DNA of 20,051 nucleotides from Isoetes engelmannii (taxonomy: Eukaryota; Streptophyta; Lycopodiopsida; Isoetales; Isoetaceae), in assembly GCA_011763485.2 (NCBI GenBank), contig JAANSK020290712.1, forward strand, positions 1 to 20,051, read 5' to 3'. Below are positions 17,354 through 20,051 of the stretch, in pieces (the first letter of the stretch is position 1; each line of letters begins with the position of its first letter). The notes under the pieces are model-generated. The model was given only the letters and a program-made list of their open reading frames with translations, was not told where the DNA came from and made no database searches. A program made the translations under genes and the position numbers.

Positions 17354-17840
17354 CGTAAACCACGGGGACCATTGTTCTGCTGGAAATTCTAGTGTATTTT
17401 AGGAATTGGTTTATTTTAGGGAACACTGTGGTAACTTAGGTTCCAGATTTGCTAAGCGGTGCCAACAGAGCGCCGCCAGTTATCCATTTACCTAGTTATT
17501 ATCATTGAACATAGAATTTATTCAACATTGAACATTTACACAGTTACACAGTTACTAAATATTCAACAGAAAGTTTCATTTACGCATTTACAGGGGTCTG
17601 AAATCAACAATCCAAACTATACTAGAAGAAACAGATCTGGACGGGTTAAGATTTTTTGCATTGAACATGAAAAAACAGGTCTGAAACTGCAAACTTCACA
17701 AAAGAAACTCCAAAGCAACTAGAAGAAGAAACTGGTACTGAACTGCTTCAAATCAGATTTGTTTTGTCAACTAGAGATGCCCGACCACTAGAATCTGAAA
17801 GCACAAATGTGCAGTTATTAAAAGTCGCTCCAACGAAACT
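17354..17840. other. Intergenic, nothing recognised
   Basis: AT-rich. A plus-strand 87-codon frame at 17459-17722 lacks any domain. The left end may hold the 3' UTR of the recombinase pseudogene on the minus strand. Confidence 0.45.
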
Positions 17841-19609
17841 CTAACCACCTGCAACATGAAAATAAAGGTTAAAAATAAAAGAAAGAACAGAATTACAAAT
17901 AACAGACTTACCAGAATTGTTGACTTCCAAGGTTTTACCAGAAAAGTAATGTCGAAGTTTCGGGGTGGTTTCCAAAAGCTGTTCAAGCATTTCATTACTG
18001 AAATCATCACTGCCAGAATTGGACACTTCACAATTTGTTGCAGAAACCTTCGCAAGAGACTTCCCAATGTCGCAAACATTAGTAATCTGTGTGTTTTCCA
18101 GCTCTGAACTTGTGCTCCCAACATTGACAACGCCTACAACACTAAAACCATAAGAAACATGTCTCAACAGTCTTAACTAACCTGTCTCAACACATACTAA
18201 CCTGGCTCAACAGTTTCAAGCGGCACAAGCACCTTTGAAGATCGCGAACCTAATAATACCTTCTCTTTTAAAGCAATTAGCTGACGAAGCACATCATTGT
18301 ACAATTTTAACGAGCCATCATCATTATAAGGCTTCGAATTTATGTCCATAGCAACATCTACCTGAATATCCTTGCTCCTATCATACCTATTAAACATACA
18401 GCATAGTAAAAACTAAAATATAAACATGTAAAATGCAAAAACAGTAAGCAACAAAACAAAAAACTTACTTTATGAGTCCGTGTTCCTGTGTCCAGTTACT
18501 AGTTTCCCAATCTCAGGAGGCACACTAGCAAGTGACATTCAAGTGATTGTAGACACTCGACCACTTTTGTTAGAAATTTGGGCGTCAACAATGCTGCCCA
18601 TGCTGTGTACCCAAGAAGCTAGACTATTTTGACCAACTCTAGTCTTTTGAAACCAGATCTAGAAAAAAGTAAACAATTAATTTCCAAAAGAACCCTAAAA
18701 ACAAATAGCAGTTACTACTTACATTTCCTTTAAAGTTTGAAATAGGCTGCAGAAAGAACGGCCTTGGATCTGGAGTCTCTTCAAAAGAAGATGCCGCACA
18801 TACTGTTTATAGGTATGAATGAAGTCTTCTTCATAAGTCCAAGTTGATGGCCTAAAGTGTGACTCATCAAAGCGTGTCACTGTTGTGCCCCAATTTTTTC
18901 TTGTCCTTTCCATAAAGGAGAAACTCTGATGAACCATCATTTTCCAAGGTAAAGTCCACATCCTTGCACTCATATAACTCTTTCCCACCCCTGATTGCAA
19001 AGTGACTAACAAGAAAATAGCAAAGCCACTTCAGAATACCTTTTGGGCTATGAATTTGAAAGTCCAAGTCAGAAAGCAGATCTATCTCTGTATTGAAAGG
19101 TATAGCAGTGGTTTTCTGCCTCTTAACACCTACACCAGCCTTCCTTGATTTGTCAGGAGCAGCAACAAAGCCTAATCTAGCCTTACCAAATCTGATATCC
19201 TTCAAAATATTGGATGGAGGCCCCTTCAGATCACCCGTCACATTAACTATGGCTTCCTGCTTCTTCCGAACAATACGACCTATTGACTTCAATAAATAGT
19301 TTAAGCTGAAAAAAATAAATTATAAGAATTAGAAATAAACCTTAGAATCAATTACCAAAATCTAGAACCTTAGAAATAAACCTTAGAAACAAACCTTAGA
19401 ATCGATTACCAAAATCTAGAACCTTAGAAATAAACCAGAATCTAGAACCCAACTATAAACCTAACATACTAACCTCCCGGCTGGAAATAAGATACCATCC
19501 TTCTTCCTGACTTGCAGAAGGAAGCGCATGAGCATGTCATTCAGCTGCAACAAAGGAATTTTCTCGATTGGAATTTCTGGTGGAACCGGTAATTCCTTCT
19601 TGAAGTGCC
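17841..19609 (-). pseudogene. Crypton-like tyrosine recombinase (DUF3504-type), decayed
   Basis: Six minus-strand exons with GT-AG borders: about 19609-19474, 19305-18723, 18658-18469, 18386-18202, 18133-17912 and 17848-17841 (stop). Exons 1-2 give FLLQVRKKDGILFPAG and LNYLLKSIGRIVRKKQEA, the N-terminal DNA-binding part. Exon 2 then has HSPKGILKWLCYFLVSHFAI and RGGKEL, matching LRGGKEH of KIAA1958/ZMYM2/QRICH1-type domains (catalytic Arg I). Then comes TPDPRPFFLQPISNFKGN. Exon 3: IWFQKTRVGQNSLASWVHSM, NKSGRVSTIT, PPEIGKLVTGHRNTDS, with Arg II and the GHR His. Exon 4 opens at KYDRSKD, the presumed catalytic Tyr. The tail is acidic and Ser-rich. Lesions: frameshifts near 18895 (A-run), near 18795, and at 18469-18472; TGA in exon 3 after STIT. 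His of HxxR is Lys. The 5' end is cut at 19610. Confidence 0.82.
19337..19436. repeat. 46-bp repeat, period 54, in recombinase intron 1
   Basis: aaaccttagaat-gattacc...aaataaacc occurs at 19337-19382 and again at 19391-19436, with a single difference. Shorter echoes (tctagaacc, ccttagaaa) flank both units. It lies within the first intron of the recombinase pseudogene and accounts for most of that intron's length. Confidence 0.85.
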
Positions 19610-19678
19610 TGTGACGACCATATGAATATTCGTATTATACGAGCATTATACTCGTATGTACAAAAGATGGTCGTCACA
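19610..19678. repeat. Foldback with 12-bp perfect arms
   Basis: tgtgacgaccat (19610-19621) is the exact reverse complement of 19667-19678. Inside, atacgag (19637-19643) pairs with ctcgtat (19651-19657) around a 7-base loop. Confidence 0.85.
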
Positions 19679-19690
19679 CGGGTACAAAAA

Positions 19691-19765
19691 GGTAGTTGCA
19701 CGAGGCAGGGTTCGAACTCACAACCTTTTGGTTGCAAGCCACACGCCTTAGCCAAGTGCACTACC
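19691..19765 (-). pseudogene. tRNA-like sequence, degenerate
   Basis: The minus strand, 75 nt, begins GGTAGT and ends ACTACC, which pair as a six-base acceptor-like stem. It has an A-box-like TTGGCTAAGGCG, a hairpin CAACC-AAAA-GGTTG at the anticodon position, and a B box GAGTTCGAACCC that matches the GGTTCGANTCC consensus closely. A TTTTT run (pol III terminator type) follows directly at 19690-19686. The T stem pairs poorly and no convincing seven-base anticodon loop forms, so this is a tRNA relic or tRNA-derived SINE head and not a working tRNA. It lies antisense inside the probable LTR. Confidence 0.55.
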
Positions 19766-20051
19766 TACTCTCATTTGATAGTATCCTCCTGCATCTTCCA
19801 CATATGCGCGGTAGCTTCCAGGAGATCCTAGAACATTCTAGAACCTACGTGCATGTGCGACACTTTGCAAGATCTCATCCGTTGGAGTGGCACGATCTGA
19901 ACCGTTGGTATACATATATATAGAGGAGCCTCATTCTTGTCGAAGCATTCCGGTTCAACGCCAGTCTTGAGCCATCTAGCATCTGTCTTGCATTTCTGCT
20001 CGCCTTCGGGCCATTGTATTTCAGATTTATTGATCATATATCAGATTCTTG

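Larger units (their letters stand above)
19610..20051 (+). mobile_element. Probable LTR start, truncated by window edge
   Basis: Begins TGTGACGACC, a common plant LTR start, just where the recombinase coding sequence breaks off. The inside shows an ordinary LTR layout: a TATA-like tatatatag near 19910-19921, then a GC-richer leader. No end, PBS or second LTR is in view. It could instead be upstream intron or flanking sequence, because cacag|GC at the junction is also a possible splice acceptor on the minus strand. Confidence 0.45.

Noticed and set aside
18719-19012. A separate 97-residue ORF overlapping the recombinase exon
   Set aside because: It is the continuation of recombinase exon 2 after a one-base frameshift in an A-run, not an independent gene.

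Overview
The window reads as nuclear DNA of a land plant, most likely a fern. This is inferred from a long intronless PLS-class PPR gene whose wording resembles fern PPR proteins, plant-type Ty1/copia and TRIM retroelements primed by initiator tRNA-Met, short GT-AG introns and many old nested repeats. No bacterial gene organisation is visible. The species cannot be named from the sequence.

Layout, left to right. 1-430 holds a broken PPR fragment (-). 541-1140 is AT-rich DNA with two copies of a ~200 bp repeat; a third, inverted copy lies at 17222-17353. 1770-3138 holds two ~520 bp copies of part of an unidentified multi-exon gene (-), both damaged. 3810-4157 is a hAT/DUF659 transposase fragment (-) with an inverted repeat beside it. 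4158-10018 is a recognisable but defective Ty1/copia element on the minus strand: two LTRs, PBS, PPT, zinc knuckle, protease, integrase, RT and RNase H. A 458 bp TRIM sits inside its RT gene and a ~355 bp TIR element inside its integrase. A second copy of the hAT fragment flanks the other side (10019-10219). 10799-11331 is a decayed protein-kinase N-lobe (+). 11335-13860 is mostly featureless, with two weak minus-strand coding candidates.

The one intact gene is at 13860-16403 (-): an 847-residue PPR protein with seven S-P-L triplets that stops before any E or DYW domain. It probably acts in organelle RNA metabolism.

The most unusual locus is 17841-19609 (-). Six exons with good splice sites encode a Crypton-like (DUF3504 / KIAA1958 / ZMYM2-QRICH1 C-terminal type) tyrosine recombinase. 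The arginine, GHR and tyrosine motifs are visible, but the gene carries at least three frameshifts and one nonsense codon. It ends abruptly at what looks like the start of an LTR (19610 to the window end) that carries an antisense tRNA-like sequence and a TATA box. Apart from the PPR gene, nearly everything recognised here is a mobile element or a pseudogene. The window therefore shows layered insertion and decay, not a functional gene cluster.
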